Shown: positions 50,367 to 64,000 of the stretch, one piece after another
Layout of the letters: each line of letters begins with the position of its first letter
How positions within the stretch are numbered: the stretch's first letter is position 1
Source: Cruorifilaria tuberocauda
Lineage: Eukaryota; Nematoda; Chromadorea; Rhabditida; Onchocercidae
DNA length: 64,000 nucleotides
Direction of reading: 5' to 3'
Assembly (NCBI GenBank): GCA_013365365.1
Contig: JABVXU010000011.1
Location: 186,001-250,000 of the forward strand
Notes under the pieces: generated by a model
Told to the model about the DNA's origin: nothing
The model's database searches: none
What the model saw: only the letters and a program-made list of their open reading frames with translations
Position numbers and translations under genes: made by a program

Positions 50367-53300
50367 AGTTTCCTTTCATTAAAGGAGGAGAGACGGGGAG
50401 ATGTTTGGCACAGATTAATTCGTCATCACAACGTTCACTTGGTCAGTTTGTATATTACAATTACACTTTGACCTTCCCTTGTTACGTTGACAACAACTAT
50501 CTCCACAATGATACATTTTATCATCGTTTTCTTTGCCGTATGTACAGGTAATCAGTTATTCAGTGCTTTATCCTATTTAATGAATAATTTTTTCTATTTT
50601 ATACAGTGAAAAGATAACGCTCCCTTCTCAGATCTAAATGGAAATTTAGCTAATGAATTTCAACATAGACTGAATGAGATGGAAAAATTTTGAAGTAGTT
50701 TGCATGAATGGATATTTGGGTCTTACTAATTTTCGATTCAGGTTTATCACTTTTAATCAATCTAAATGAATTGATCTTAATCTTATTATCAACTTGCTAT
50801 CAAATGATGACATCGCTACTTTTATTGTTAAAGCATAACAGTGTAAAGAAACAGATAAAGAAAGGAAGAATTTTTAACACTTTTGAAATTAATATATCTC
50901 AAAGTGATACCTTTCGATTGAATGAAAAGACATAAAAATATTGATTTTTTAAAAGCAATTTTAAACTTTAAAAAATTTTTGCTCTCAAAAAAGAATAAAA
51001 GAGAATGTTTTGTTATATTTCAATAAGAAAAATTGATGAAAAGTGAAGAAATGAATTAGGAAAAAGATTTCGTTATAAGGAAAAAAGCTTCTCTTCAAAA
51101 GTCAACTGAAAGCTTAGAAAGCTTCCATACACACAAAACAACAACAAAAATCACTTGTTGGCCAAGAAGGCTTTCCAAAGAAGAAATAAAATTATAAGAG
51201 ATATACAAGAAGGAAAATATCGCACAGTAATTTAATGAATATATAGAATAAGGAGAAAAAGCATCAATACGAGATGAATCGATTGATTCATTCATCAAAT
51301 ATTGTTAGGTAATAAAAAGTTTAGTAAGTAAGTAATGAAAGAACACTCAAATTCTTATAACTTTTAAATAATCTAATTTGTCTAAATCGCGAAAAATGAA
51401 AAATTTCTGTTTCTCTATAAGTTAAAAAAGGAAATTAATTAATGATTAAATTAACATAAACAGATAAGGAAAGAATCCAAAAGTAATGAAAGGGACAAAA
51501 TGAAAAAACAGGATAATACTTCAATGATGTAATATATAAATTTTAAAATGGAATTTAATTCAACATAAATAATGTAAACAAGAAAGCCAGCACATTATTT
51601 AAAATATATAATAAAAATTGAACGAAATAGAAGTTAGAGTTGTAAAATTTCAAATAAATATCTCAAAAAGAATTAAAGTTTTGTCAAACTTTTAATATTT
51701 CCAGTTATCATTTCGAGATAACTTTGATTTAAGCTTGCAATAAAAACTGAATAAGGAATGTTCTAATTGCAGCGTACGCACCGCCAATAAATTCATCAAC
51801 AGAAATCATCGTTGATACTGACGTAAGTTTTTCATTACTATTCAACTTTTGTGAGATATTCTCTTAAAAATGGACTTAAGGAAATATTTATATAATTTTT
51901 GTTTCTTAAAATCATTTACTATCAAAGAAATAGTAGAAATTAATTGATAATCACTCCATAATTATAAACTTTCTCATCAGTTCCTCTTAAGTTACCTTTA
52001 TTTTTCAGCTGTAACTTTCAATTTTAGTGTTATAATTAAATTTCCAAACTATTGATGACTTGTTCACAATATCACTTTGTTAGTTCAACACTTATCGTGG
52101 TGACGATATTTTATAAGAATTACTTTGTGTTACTTCACTAAGCTACATTCCTTCGAGCATAAAATTCAAAATATCAAGCAAGTCATGAAAATATAACTTC
52201 TCCTTCATCCTTCTTTTTCTGTCATCCAATTCGATTTTCCTTGTTACCATTACGGTAAATTAGAATTTAATCAAATTTCTGCTCGACACTTTTTAATTTA
52301 TAGCATTGAATTTAAGAAGCTAATAAAATTGAAGCTTATTTGACAAATTTTTCATATTTCAGATAAATGAATAGTAAATTTGTGACAGCTGGAGAGAGTG
52401 ACACACTCCAACAGTACTAGCAATAATTAATTCTTACAGTACTTACTGAGCACGCAGCTCCAATTTGAAATGATGAAAAATGTCACAGCAAACCTGTTAC
52501 TCATAACCATATATATCACTTCTTCTAGACAAGTAATCAATTTCGAATTAGCGTTTTTCTTTTTAACTGGAATTCTCTGGTACCATGGCAACTATGTTTA
52601 GTTATTGCATTACGCTTAATTAGGTAAACCTTTTGCACTTATTCATATTCATATTAAATCGTGAATCGACTTTAAATTAGTTTTACTCCTCATGTTAACT
52701 TTCTTTATTTTCCTTTCTAACTTTTTAACTTGAAGAAAACTTTTTTTCTCAGTAATTTTGGCAAACAACTGCTAATAGAGGAGAACAATTTGATAAAAGC
52801 TGGAATCTTTTTCTTTTTCCGAATGAAGTCCTATTTCAATTCCTTTATTCTCTCTCATGATAAGCTTATTTCGCTTTCTCCTTTCCTCTATTTCTAATTT
52901 TTTAAAATCATTTTTCGAGAAAAAGGAAAAAAGGAAGGATTTGTTCATCCGTAAATTAGAGCATAAAATTGTGCTTAGAAATTAAAAACAACGATATGTG
53001 GATAAAATGTTAGTTAGAAATGTAAATTTATATAAATCAGCTGAAAAAGCTAACCAAATATTGAGAGAGTAATTTATAAAAATACCAATTAGCTTGTTAC
53101 AAGCAATATAACAAATTTCTACTTACTTTTGCTATTCGATAAACAAAATTAACTAAAAAACTCAAAACGACAATGCTACCTTTTATCTGTTCATCGATGA
53201 ATTTTCACACTGTTATAATCCAGTTTTTCCATCACTGATTAGTATTTTGCCAAGAAGAATCGTCGATGTGAACTTTCACATGCTTCAGTGCACAATTGTT

Positions 53301-56300
53301 TTATTATGCAAATTTTAATTAGTAATTCATTCATTACTGCAGGTGCTTTTCAAATAGCGTACATCAAACTTTCAAATTTATCTAGTTGTGATATTACAAC
53401 ATGTAAAGAAGCGGCGATTTGCATCTTTCTTGCTTGAAATAATCAATCTAATTAGAAAGGCGTTATCATTACTGATGATAACAATAAAGTCTTCGAATAC
53501 TTTAGACGCAAAAATATTTATAATTACGCTTAAATTATACAAATCTTGATCGGTTTAACAATCCACCCATAAAAAACATTATTTAAGCATGGAATTAAAT
53601 TTATCTTTCATAAACATATTTCCCGAACCTAGCATAAGTTAACTATGCATTCTCCTTAAATTGAAGCATAATAAACAAAAGTTTTTTTTGGCAAATTGGT
53701 TATTAAACTAATTTGATATGTAAATTGAAATGCACTTGAGAATGATGAAACGTGTAGGAATTTTTCGATATTTCAGGAAAATGTGAAAAATGGAACTGAA
53801 GTTCGTCTACTAGAACTATTCTCGTCTCTGACCAGCTCACAATCATCTCAACAAAACAATGGGAAATTCAGTAAGACATTCTAATTCTAAGTAATGAGAA
53901 AAACTTTTAACATTATTTTTCTCTTATTTAATTCTTTCATGATGTTCATTTTCATTTTCCAGTGGTTCAATGTTAGTTTTATAAAGCAATTCGAGTCTTG
54001 GCAATGATTACTGAACAGTTATGCAAATCACAATTACTATTCCTCAAAATCCGTCTGAAGTTTGATCACTGCATAGAATTAGCAAAGCGCAAACCTTATA
54101 GTATCTTTTCCTTCTATCGCTCAATTAGCTTTATATTATTAGCGATCTGCTTCATTTTTTATTTCTTTCTTTCAGAAATTAATAATTATTTGATGACGAC
54201 TATGACTATGTTAAATTTTAAAAAGAAAAAACGAATGAGTTAACGAAAAGTCCGAGAGATTCATGCAAATGATATTAACGTAAATGCTCTGAAGATTTAG
54301 AAAAGTTTTGATAAACAAAATTTTGTTGAAATTAAGAAATTTATGGGACATTCATTAGCTATTATAATGAATAGATAAGTCTTCATATAGTATTTCATGT
54401 GTAAGTATGGTAGTGATGAAATAGAGTGACATAATCTCTATTATCATTATAAGATAGTTAATAAATAGTCATAAATGATGAATACACGGTGAGATGAAAT
54501 GATAGTGATAAAAGAATTCAGAATAAAAGTTGAAGTAATTATAAAGATGGCAATAGTCCTGGGTAATGATGAATTTTGACAGAGGAGAAGCGAAAATAGC
54601 ATGATAAGAAGGGAGAGGTAATGCTCGAAGTGAAATGGCAGGTAGCCGTTAGCGATGATCAGATAGTGATAATGATAAGCTCGTATTAAATGAGAGAGAA
54701 TGATAGTGATGTGAACAAAATTGATTTAATTATGAGAAATTTCTGCTGCTGCGTTTTCGTTCATTATATTACTTGAAAATGTTAAACAGGAGTAATGAAT
54801 AGAAGTGAAATAAACGAGAATGAAATGGAAAGGAATATGGGAAATTTTTGAGAGAATTAGCTTGGAAGCCAATAAGTAATAAGAATGGTTTTCGTAAAGA
54901 TTCTATTTTCGAATATTTGTGGAAGAAATTTGTGGCAGTGAGATAAATCAGGAAGTATTCGATGGCTTAATTCAATAACAACAAATACATACACATGGAA
55001 TGGGAAAGAGTGATAAAAGCAACAAAATAATCGAATAACTCAGTTTGAAACAAACAGTATCATCATATTACTTATTTCATGTCATCATATCTTTCGAGGG
55101 GAAATATAAAACCAAAAAGCATTCTAAATTTTTCTTGTAATTTTCAAAATTTAACGAAAAATTTGGTATTGTTCGAATTTCTTAATGGAAAAATGAAAAA
55201 AATTTTGCAGAAAATTTTAAATAATAACAATTGTTTGTTATTGAAAATTTTTCGTTTCAAATGCTGCAGATATCTTTAACAACTTTGATTTCTTATCAAG
55301 TTTTTTGATTTGTTGAAAACTTTTTGTGAACTTTTTTCAAATAGTTTACTAATTGAAGGAGAGATGTGATATAGAAAAGAATTAAAGTCTACAAAGCTGC
55401 AATGCTTTGTCGGCGCGAAAATTAAGTATAAAGTTATTTTTCTGCAGTTTAGAAGTGAATGTGTCACGTTTGCGTAGAATATTATAGATAACAATAGGCG
55501 ATTAGACTTTCGACATGATTCGATGACTGAATCTTAGAAATTATCGGCGAGAGGTGAGATTTCTATCGAACTGCCCCATTCCCGTTATCAATCATAATTC
55601 CGATTACGGCTAACAATTCGAAATTATTCAGGTGCTTTTGGAAAGTGTAAGTTTTCCAACAATTTTCTGTTTTATTTTCATTTCACACAAACGAAAAGAT
55701 TTTAAGTAAGATTGCTGGAAATTTTTGCTAAAATTGCGTTTAGGAAGTCAATGCAATAAGGGGAAAACATTTTTGAATTAGAAAATTTTCTTTTTTTCAA
55801 AAAAACTAGGAGATAAATAAAACTCGAATTCCTATACACAAGCTATGAAAAAAGAAGTTTCGTTTGTCTTTGAGAGACAAAAAAAGTAAAATTTCGAGAA
55901 ATTTAATCAATAAAGAGGAAAATGAATTACTAATTAAAGATACTTTTTTCACGCTCATAATGAAAATGAAATGAGAAAAGGAAAAGAAAAGAACGGAATA
56001 TTCGACTCGACACAATTCATTCAAAATTTGAATAAATTTGGGTCGCGGACAATTTAAACTTTTATTTATGAATGTCATTTTCCTGAAAATCCGAGAAAAT
56101 TATTTATTAAACGAAAAAAGGAATGAAAAATTACCAATGGAATTAATAAATTTTACAGCAATTAAAAGGGTAAATCCATTAAAAGTGAGCAATACGATAA
56201 ATCTAATTTAATTTCTAGGAAACAGCAATATTAATAAGTTTGGAAAACTTTTTGCACGTAAAAAAATCGAAGGAAAAGGAAAGAAAAAGAAAATTAGTTA

Positions 56301-59300
56301 ATGCGAAACACCGATTAAATTTACTTTCTAATCATTAATTTCAATTGGCAAAACTATTTCACTTTTTCCTAACTTATTTATCAAATAATTTTCATTATCA
56401 TAAAATTCTTTGAAAAATTATCAATTCGTGAAAATTAATTCTTGGAAAATTTCGATCAATGCATTATTTAATATAGTTTATTTAAGTTTATAAAAAAAAT
56501 GAAATCTTTAACTTGACTTGGAACGAGAAAGAATTTTTATTGGAACTATCATATTCGTAGGAATTGTGGATCCGGTAATATATTACGGTACAGCACCAGC
56601 TTAATAAAAAACTTCTTATGAGCTTTAAGCGAATCTAATGACTTGTTCTTATAAAGAGAAAAAATGGATTATATTTTCATTGTTTCCATTTTAAGTGTGA
56701 TTACTTTCAGTCAAATGTTTTGAATCTTTTAAATTAAATTTTAAATATCAGTTATTAGTGAAAGAAAGAAAAATTAATAGAGTTATGTATTTATGACAAC
56801 TTTCACCTTAATTTGTATTTAATAGGCAATGAAAGTTTTTTCTCAACTTTTCATTTTAGTAAAAATAAACTTAGTTAAATTTTACAAAATACGACAACTT
56901 CTTACATTTTTTATTTAAAAAATTAAAAAAAAAGTGCTTGAAATGATGAATAGCTAACATAGAAAGAAGAAAATTTAATTACTTAAAATTCAAAGAATAC
57001 AATGAAAAGTGAATTCTGCGAATGAAATTTTCTAAAAAATCGTCTCATTTATATTTTAAATCTTTGGTCATTTCGTCTGAACAATGAAATTTGAAAGTTT
57101 TTTAAGCTTATTTATCCAACTAATGCTTCAGTCGAGAATTGATCGAAAGTCAGGTTTCAAATTTAAGAAAGTTGAATAATTTCAGCAACGTTGAAATATT
57201 AAACAGATTATTGCATATGTTATCTTCTGTATTCAATTTCTTTCTTTTAACTTTTACATCGTTTTTGTTTCTTTATTTAAAGGAAATTATCGCTGAACTG
57301 GCAATGTGAAATTCAAGAAGCAATTGCTGCTTTTGAATACTTTCTTTAGATAAGAAAGATAACAATGTACTGGAAAGTGAAAAACAATAAAAGTGACAAG
57401 GTTGATCTTCATGCGAAGCAAACAGTTTGTAATTGAAATGAAATTGAAAACACGCACAAATAAGCATTTTAGAAAGCTATGAAAAATGATTGATTAATGA
57501 TATCTTTGAAATTATTAACCGATTATTGTACTGCATTTCTAACATTTGTTCAAATTTTTATAATTTTATTACTGCAAGGAAGCAGAAAGAGAGATAACTT
57601 TAATTAAAGTAAAGTGAAGGACATTGAGAATTTCTTTCCGAACTTTATTTCTTTTGCTGCACTCAGCAGCCATTATTTCGAACTGAAAATAATTCTTTAG
57701 CTTGCACCTCGCTTTTCTTCTAAAATTCGTTATTATCCATTGTTGATAACATACAATAAAAATGCAAAAAAGAAAATGAGAAAAGGCCTTTTCTGTTTCT
57801 TTGCCCAGTACGAGATTTCTCTACACGTAGAAGCATTTTTCGCCCCATAAAACTTGTAGGGACAGTCAAATGACTTGTAAATGAATGTATAAAGGAAAAT
57901 ATTTTTTATCAAGTTTTAATACTTTCAGACTATTGAGCATTGTTTGTGTTGTTTTTATTAATTATATTCTTCCATGCTTACCATATTTATGGTTTATGGA
58001 TTTTTTCACAATTATTGTCCGAGGAATTGCAAAATAGTAGAATCACTGGCTGATTACTAAATGCTTAATTGATTCATCTAGATCGGATCTCTGTCTCTAA
58101 CTCAAATTGCATTTTCATACTATTAATTAAAGGTACTAAATTTCACATAAAAACATTGAATTGAAAGATGACTACTAGCAAAACAATATTCATTTGCTAA
58201 TTACAGCTAAGACAAGCTGGCAAGCATGGAGTGAGTGGAGCGAGTGCAGGAAGGAGGAACGTACACGGTTTCGTTTGTGTGTACGATCCGGTGGTACCGT
58301 CGGTGACAGTGTCGAATCCGATTCTACTGATAACGTGACAGTCGACGATCCGCTCTCAACTCTTTGTGAAATGGAAAAGACGGAAACTGAACGACAATTT
58401 TGTTTCGTATTGAAGAAGAATGAGGTCAAAGATCAAAAGTTAACCAATTCAAATCCGTTTATGATCGAAGAGGAAATCACAGCACCTTATTTAAAACGTC
58501 CAAAGAGTAATCCTGAATCATTCAAAGTGATCGAAATTTATCGCGATTGAATAATTTTAAAACAGTTTCTGAAAACAAAAGAGAACGAAATTCATTCTTG
58601 CAAATTAATTTCTATTTATTTAATTCATATTCAACTACGGCTTCATCCAGTTATTTATTGTGCAAAAATTTCCCATTTTCTGTCTTTATATGTTAACTAT
58701 CTAAAATGTAATAATTGAATTTAACATATTCAACAAATTAGCAATCAATAAAACAAAATAGGAACTAAATTTTGGCGAATATTGCAATTGGAAGATGAAT
58801 TAGCATATTTATCTCCTGATAATTTTATTGCAATAATTGCTTGTAATTCAGTATATAATATATTATGTACTCAAGTAAATAGAAAATTCAAAGATTAAAT
58901 AAATGTTGAACAAAAGAAGTTACTTCACTGAAAGACCAATTCCTTGAAAGCATTTCAATTTAAAAATTTATTTTTGAAAACTTAAGGGTGAAACTTTTAA
59001 TCAAATATTTGGCGTAAACAAGCACTTGGAATGATCAATTATTAAATTTCATGCTGTTCAGAGAACTACCCGCGATTTCTGAAAATTCATGAATTTTTTG
59101 TTTTCACGAGCAAGTCATCACGCACCCAAATGCGTGAGTGTGAAGTGGAAGTTGACGCTGGAATCAAGACTGAAATTTCTACTTATGTTATTATATGAAT
59201 AACTAATTCTACTCAATTCATCGATGGATTTCGTTGAAATGTGAAAGGAATGAATTGCAGCAATTTCGGTGAATTTAAGGAATTCAAAGAGGTGTAAAAT

Positions 59301-61888
59301 GGTTAAATCCTTCTTCCACCATCAATATTTTGACATTCTCTTCTGATTCACTGATGGAAGTGGAAGTGGAAGAGAAAGGAAAAAAATGAGATGATATGAG
59401 AGAGCTGTTTGGGAGTGGCAGAAGTGATAGCAGATAAGTTCAGGTAAAGGAATGGATGACGTTTTCGGGATATCGGTGACACGTATGGGAGAAAGGTATT
59501 AAAAGAGGAATGAGAGGGGAAGAAACCATTGAACCGCTCGGAGGATTCCCGCGGGAGGAGCCGATGGAAGAGAGTGAAAATGGAACGAAATACTCGCTCC
59601 ATTCCTGTCTTTCTATTCCGTATTTCTATCAAAATCATTTCAATCCATCTCTTTTCATCCTCATTTTTCATCTTCTCTTCTTTCTTCATCATCTCTTTCT
59701 CCTACTTACGGTTCTATTTTCAATCAGCAATGATCATTACTTCCTTGTGTCCGAATCATTATGAACTGTGACCCAATTGTCTTTTCAAAACCCTCGAAAA
59801 TTCTAATCCATCTATCCTAACCCAAAGCAACCGTTTTCAGTTAACGATTGTGTCATTATCCATTTTCTTGATACTAAAAATTTACGTCATAATCATCCCC
59901 ATCATTATCATTATCACCGCCTTTATCATTATCATTATCCTAATCATTAATATTATGACAGTAATATTTATTTCATATTTAGTAAGCTTAAATGGTTTTT
60001 TTCATTTCAATTTATGACCAGGTATTTTCTTCGCTCTAGGCGACCTAAAAATATTTGAACTTTGCCGAACTGGAGAATCTCATCGAATGACATCATTTCT
60101 GATTAAGCTGTTATTGCTGGTTAATGTTTTATCATTCATTAAAGGTTTGCTTTAATGAAATATTCATGGTTTTAAAATATTAAAACAAAACTGATGAGAG
60201 TATAACCTGAACACTTGGAGATTTTCATTTCTATTTAGTTTGAGGGGATCATAAGAAAAAAACATGAAATTTATGTTGATGTGGTGGCTTCATAAAATTT
60301 ATAAGTTGAATTAATGAATTTCGAATACTGCGAGGAAAATGATCATGCTAAAATTATTACCAAATATCAGCTATTGAAATTGTATACAGTTTCACTGCTT
60401 ACTGAAATTTTCATTGCTCTTATAGCAATCTTATAGTTTGTAGCAATTCATGATATTATAGTTACAGTTTGCCAGTACAAATGCGATAAAAGTATGGTTG
60501 TATCACTAATTAATCGACATTAATATTTTTTAATTGTTTAATCGAATTCTCTGTCAGAGCAGAATTGACATCATTTATGTGATCTGATTGCAATAACAAT
60601 AATCATTACTATTAATACTCCTTGTTATTATATCACCACTATCATCTTTTTTACAACTGAACTAAATTTTGTTTGTTTGTTGAGAGCATTCGTCGTCAAT
60701 TCTTTCTTTCTCTGAAATGCAAGTAGCAAATCAATAACTCAAAAAATATTCTTTTGATTTTCAATAATTTTTCGAAAATAATTGACGGAAATTTTCAGGC
60801 AAAAAATTTGCTTTTGTATTTTGAAAAAATCCGATGAGAGTATTATGTATATCAGTAATCATGAATAACAGCAACTTGAAATATAAATGCACATTGCATT
60901 TATACTTCAACTATTATATTATATTTCAACTGAGAAATAAGAAACATTCAAGTTCATCCGTATTTTCCTTAAAGGGATAGTTGTAATATGTTCGATTATA
61001 CTTCTGATTGCACTTTACTTGAAACACTCAAGAATATACTTCGATGAATCAATTCATTCATCACACTTTTCCCCATCTTTTAGATAACAGGAATTTAAGG
61101 TGTGATTTGACCAAACCTTTTTAATTACTAATTTTAATAATTAGAGCTTTTTTCTCTTCCTTCTTAAATGAAATACAAATTTCAGTGCTTGCGAATGCAG
61201 TTACGGAATATCCGATCAATTACCGTACCGGTAAGTTAAATCAGTTCGTCGGATTCGCTAATCCACGCTCACCACCACCAACTAATGGTCCGTTTAGTAA
61301 GTGTTTACAAACTCTTACTTAATAATAGTCATTTTTTGTCCCTCAAAGTTTCATTCTCAGAATATCTGAATTTATGTAATTGATGTATATCAGAAATAAG
61401 AGAAAATTTGTGAACAATTAAAGATTTTCCAAACAATTGACTAAGTAAGCATGCTAGCTTGCATTTTATAATTGATTAAATAATAAATTAATATGGAATA
61501 GTAATAAGTATCGCTGTGTCTCAATGAAAAATCAATTAAAAGATTTTTTCACAGTTACTTGCAAAACTAATTGTTGATATGCATATTATTTCCATTTTAA
61601 TTGTAATTATAATCAGCTAAAATTAATTTGAAAATCTTTTAGCTTACTTACTTAAAAAAAAGTACGAACACAACTTTCTGTTCATTCATTACTTTTTTCG
61701 TTTATTCCTATGAAAGTTCATTGATATATTTACTGAAAGCTTCTTTCACTCAATTCTTTCAATAAAATATAATTTACTAATCTTTCCTTGATAAAAAATC
61801 CAAAATTTTAATATTTACTATAAAAATCATTAAATGGAATTAAAATAGAATTCGTTCAATTTTTCCAGTAATGAACAGATTGAAATTA

Positions 61889-61936
<48 letters not shown>

Positions 61937-64000
61937 TACATACACACATACATACATATATACATATATACATACATACATACATACATACATACCTTAT
62001 ACATACCACGTATTAATAACGGTAGTGATGGAAGAACAGTTTGACCTGTTTGTTATTTTTTTAGAACGGATTGTCAACACTGATGAAAAGGACAGGTAAG
62101 AACTTCCCACCGCTCTCTTTATATTTAAAGAAGGAAATAAGCACTTTGCTTTGAATTTTTATGGTAACATTTGGAACTGAAATTAATTAAGAGATATCAA
62201 CAGATGAATTCCGGATGATTATTTACTCTAATGGTTAATTTCAATACACTCCAAGCAATATCGATTCGGAAATGTGTTACAGAAATACATTTGCATGGAA
62301 TGTTCTGCAAACATTCAGCTCGCAAAAGATTGAGAATATAATTTCATATTTTGAAAATCGTTTTTCAAACTTAATATTATATAATATATTGTTTGAAAAC
62401 ATCAAAATTTAGACTTTCAGAAATTGAAACTGAAATTTAATTCCCAAGGTTTGATTTGTTTCCATTTAAAACAGTAAAAAAGACAGTTTGCAGTATACGG
62501 TTCCGTATGGGCATCATGGTCAGCGTGGTCATTTTGCGTGAACAAAGTACGTGTGCGTGTACGAGCATGCAATACAGTTCGAGGATTCTCTTGTCTTGGT
62601 AAGAAACAGGTAGTCTATTTATTATAATCTCAAAATTATGTATATTATTTTTAGAAATACACTTTAAAAATTTAAATGTTACTGTGCAAATTTAATACTC
62701 TGAATAATTTAAATAGCATTTGGTTGGTTTCAAGGAATTCATGGAATGTGACTTGGATTACATGGAACCAACAGTACAAGCATCCGATTATGCAGCTGTA
62801 GACCCGTGGGAAGAAGATCGAAGAGAAGCTATGAAACAACTTTATTCTCAGAAGCATTTACCAGATGAATTAGAAAAAGGAAATTTAGGGAAAGGCAAAA
62901 TTAAATTTGCTCCGCATGGATCGGAGATTCGTCGACGTGAACGAAGTTCGTCTTTTTCCATCCCAGATCTTTCTGAAGTAGGAAAGATTTAAATATGCTT
63001 AAATGCACGTAAGAAATTTGTTTCGAAGTAATGAAAAGTCAAAAAAGGAAAGGAGTAATCTGAAAGAGATTAGTAAAACGTTGCAAGAGATTTCACAATG
63101 TCTGCAAGCTTAAATAAAAATAAACAAATTAGTGGAAGCGAGAGTAACAATAACAACAACATTTTAGTGCGATTAACAACAAAAGGAACGGATGGCAATC
63201 AGGCAGGACTCCATAAACAAATACAATATGAGGGGCAAACAAGTTAGTTAACATTTTTTCTACATATATTATAGACTCACAATAGTAAGAAACAACGAAC
63301 GAAAAAGTAAATTAATTAATTGATATGCAATTCATCACATAGTACTCATTGAGTCACTGAGTAATCTAGAGACGCGATCAAGAGTTAACACGCATTAATC
63401 AACATGATTCCGTGTCTATTCAAATGATACTTCATTATTTCTCAGCTGTTATTTCATTTAAAAGATAGATTTTTTCGAAGAATTAAGATATCTCGCTTGG
63501 TAATTTAATGCTACTCACAAGCTCATCGATATTTTCTCTATAGCAAACAGTAATGACAGAAGAAACAGTTAGCACAGACAGTGAAAGGTAATTTCAGATT
63601 TAATGAGATTTCTCCAAGACTTCAGCTTTAGAGTTGAATGCTCGAAATTCCAACGCTACGATCGAACAATCATTACCGTCATCGCCGTTTGCGGAAATCA
63701 CTACACGTGCACCGTTATTAAGCGATACCAAGTTAGAACCAAGTGATCAACTACAACAAGTTTCCTCACCCACCGATCAAGTGGCGGCGCAATCGGTGAA
63801 ACAGTCTTCTGTGGCATCAGAATCATCACGATTGCGGTCGGTTCATCAGGCACCTCAGATCTCTCTTTTACCTCAAACGAATCAACTGCAGGCATCAAAT
63901 AAATCTGAACAGACTGAACGATCGGTGCTTTTTACAGCGACAGAACGGATTTTGATTGATGAAACAGAAGATCAGGTTCTTTCTTCACAAGGGCAAGAGG
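50367..64000 (+). CDS. Thrombospondin type-1 repeat extracellular protein (partial at both ends)
   Basis: Secreted or membrane-anchored protein with at least two TSP1 repeats; the exact family was not recognised. Exons: 50367-50537, 51773-51822, 53777-53870, 58207-58506, 61186-61296, 62065-62095, 62494-62609 (or from 62483), 62717-62977, 63544-63580, 63626 to the window edge. The first exon has no ATG, so upstream exons are missing; it carries N-glycosylation motifs (NSS, NYT, NDT) and several Cys. TSP1 repeat 1 starts SWQAWSEWSECRKEERTRFR with four Cys in exon 4. Repeat 2 is VWASWSAWSFCVNKVRVRVR, then RACNTVRGFSCLGKKQ and FMECDLDYMEP, spread over two exons and with the expected Cys pattern. 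The last part is rich in Ser, Thr and Gln. Introns are large (up to 4.3 kb). The 31-nt exon at 62065 breaks the frame unless a weaker acceptor at 62483 is used. No TM segment is seen within the window. Confidence 0.75.
54400..54700. repeat. Degenerate GATAAT/ATGATAG-rich stretch
   Basis: Imperfect GATAGTGATAATGATAAG-type repeats in the 4.3-kb intron of the TSP1 gene. Low-complexity sequence; no coding sign. Confidence 0.5.
59885..59955. repeat. Degenerate ATCATT repeat run in a TSP1-gene intron
   Basis: About 70 bp of imperfect CATTATCATTATC repeats, like those at 43440-43580. It lies in the 2.7-kb intron between exons 4 and 5, where no exon was recognised. Confidence 0.7.
61891..61996. repeat. 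Compound (CA)n / (CATA)n microsatellite
   Basis: An uninterrupted CA run of about 42 bp (61891-61932) passes into an imperfect (CATA)n/(TATA)n run up to about 61996. It sits in the intron directly before the 31-nt exon of the TSP1 gene, ending about 70 bp upstream of its acceptor. Confidence 0.97.

Noticed and set aside
58190..58429. 79-codon minus-strand open frame
   Set aside because: Exact antisense of the TSP1 exon 4, whose WSEWSEC signature identifies the coding strand.
61891..61996. Regular short repeats that might suggest a CRISPR-like or satellite array
   Set aside because: Plain dinucleotide/tetranucleotide microsatellite without spacers, in a eukaryotic intron.

Overview
This looks like nuclear DNA from a parasitic nematode, most likely a filarial (clade III) worm. 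The sequence is strongly AT-rich. Its genes are broken into many small exons with GT-AG introns and nematode-style TTTCAG/TTTTAG acceptors, and several start codons sit a few bases after such an acceptor, as expected for spliced-leader trans-splicing. No prokaryotic, organellar or transposon coding sequence was recognised. All gene models below were spliced by eye; exon phases agree throughout except where noted.

Left part, minus strand. 91-1404 holds the N-terminal exons of an RRP1/Nop52 ribosomal RNA processing protein, cut by the window edge. 4185-8599 is a complete ten-exon spinster-like (SPNS) major facilitator transporter, with a partial copy of one of its exons in an intron. 8600-16119 is a 7.5 kb divergent intergenic region without a supported gene.

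Middle part, plus strand. Four genes lie head to tail from 16120 to 34923: TFIIIC subunit 3 (GTF3C3, 26 exons), a Mad3/BubR1-type spindle checkpoint protein without kinase (SAN-1-like), RNA polymerase III subunit RPC8 (POLR3H) and pinin (PNN). Two of the four serve RNA polymerase III transcription. With spacings of about 0.57, 1.3 and 0.6 kb they form a candidate operon.

Right part. 36668-40450 (minus) is a complete Shaw/Kv3-type voltage-gated potassium channel. It carries an in-frame partial duplication at the start of its S3 exon, with a second usable acceptor 69 nt upstream. A gene-poor stretch of about 10 kb follows (40451-50366). From about 50367 to beyond the end (plus) lies a large-intron gene for an extracellular protein with two thrombospondin type-1 repeats and a Ser/Thr/Gln-rich C-terminal part; both ends are unresolved.

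The most interesting observations are the two independent partial exon duplications (potassium channel and spinster), the Pol III-linked gene cluster, two GC-AG introns in GTF3C3, and the non-canonical KEN box plus tiny exons of the Mad3-like gene.
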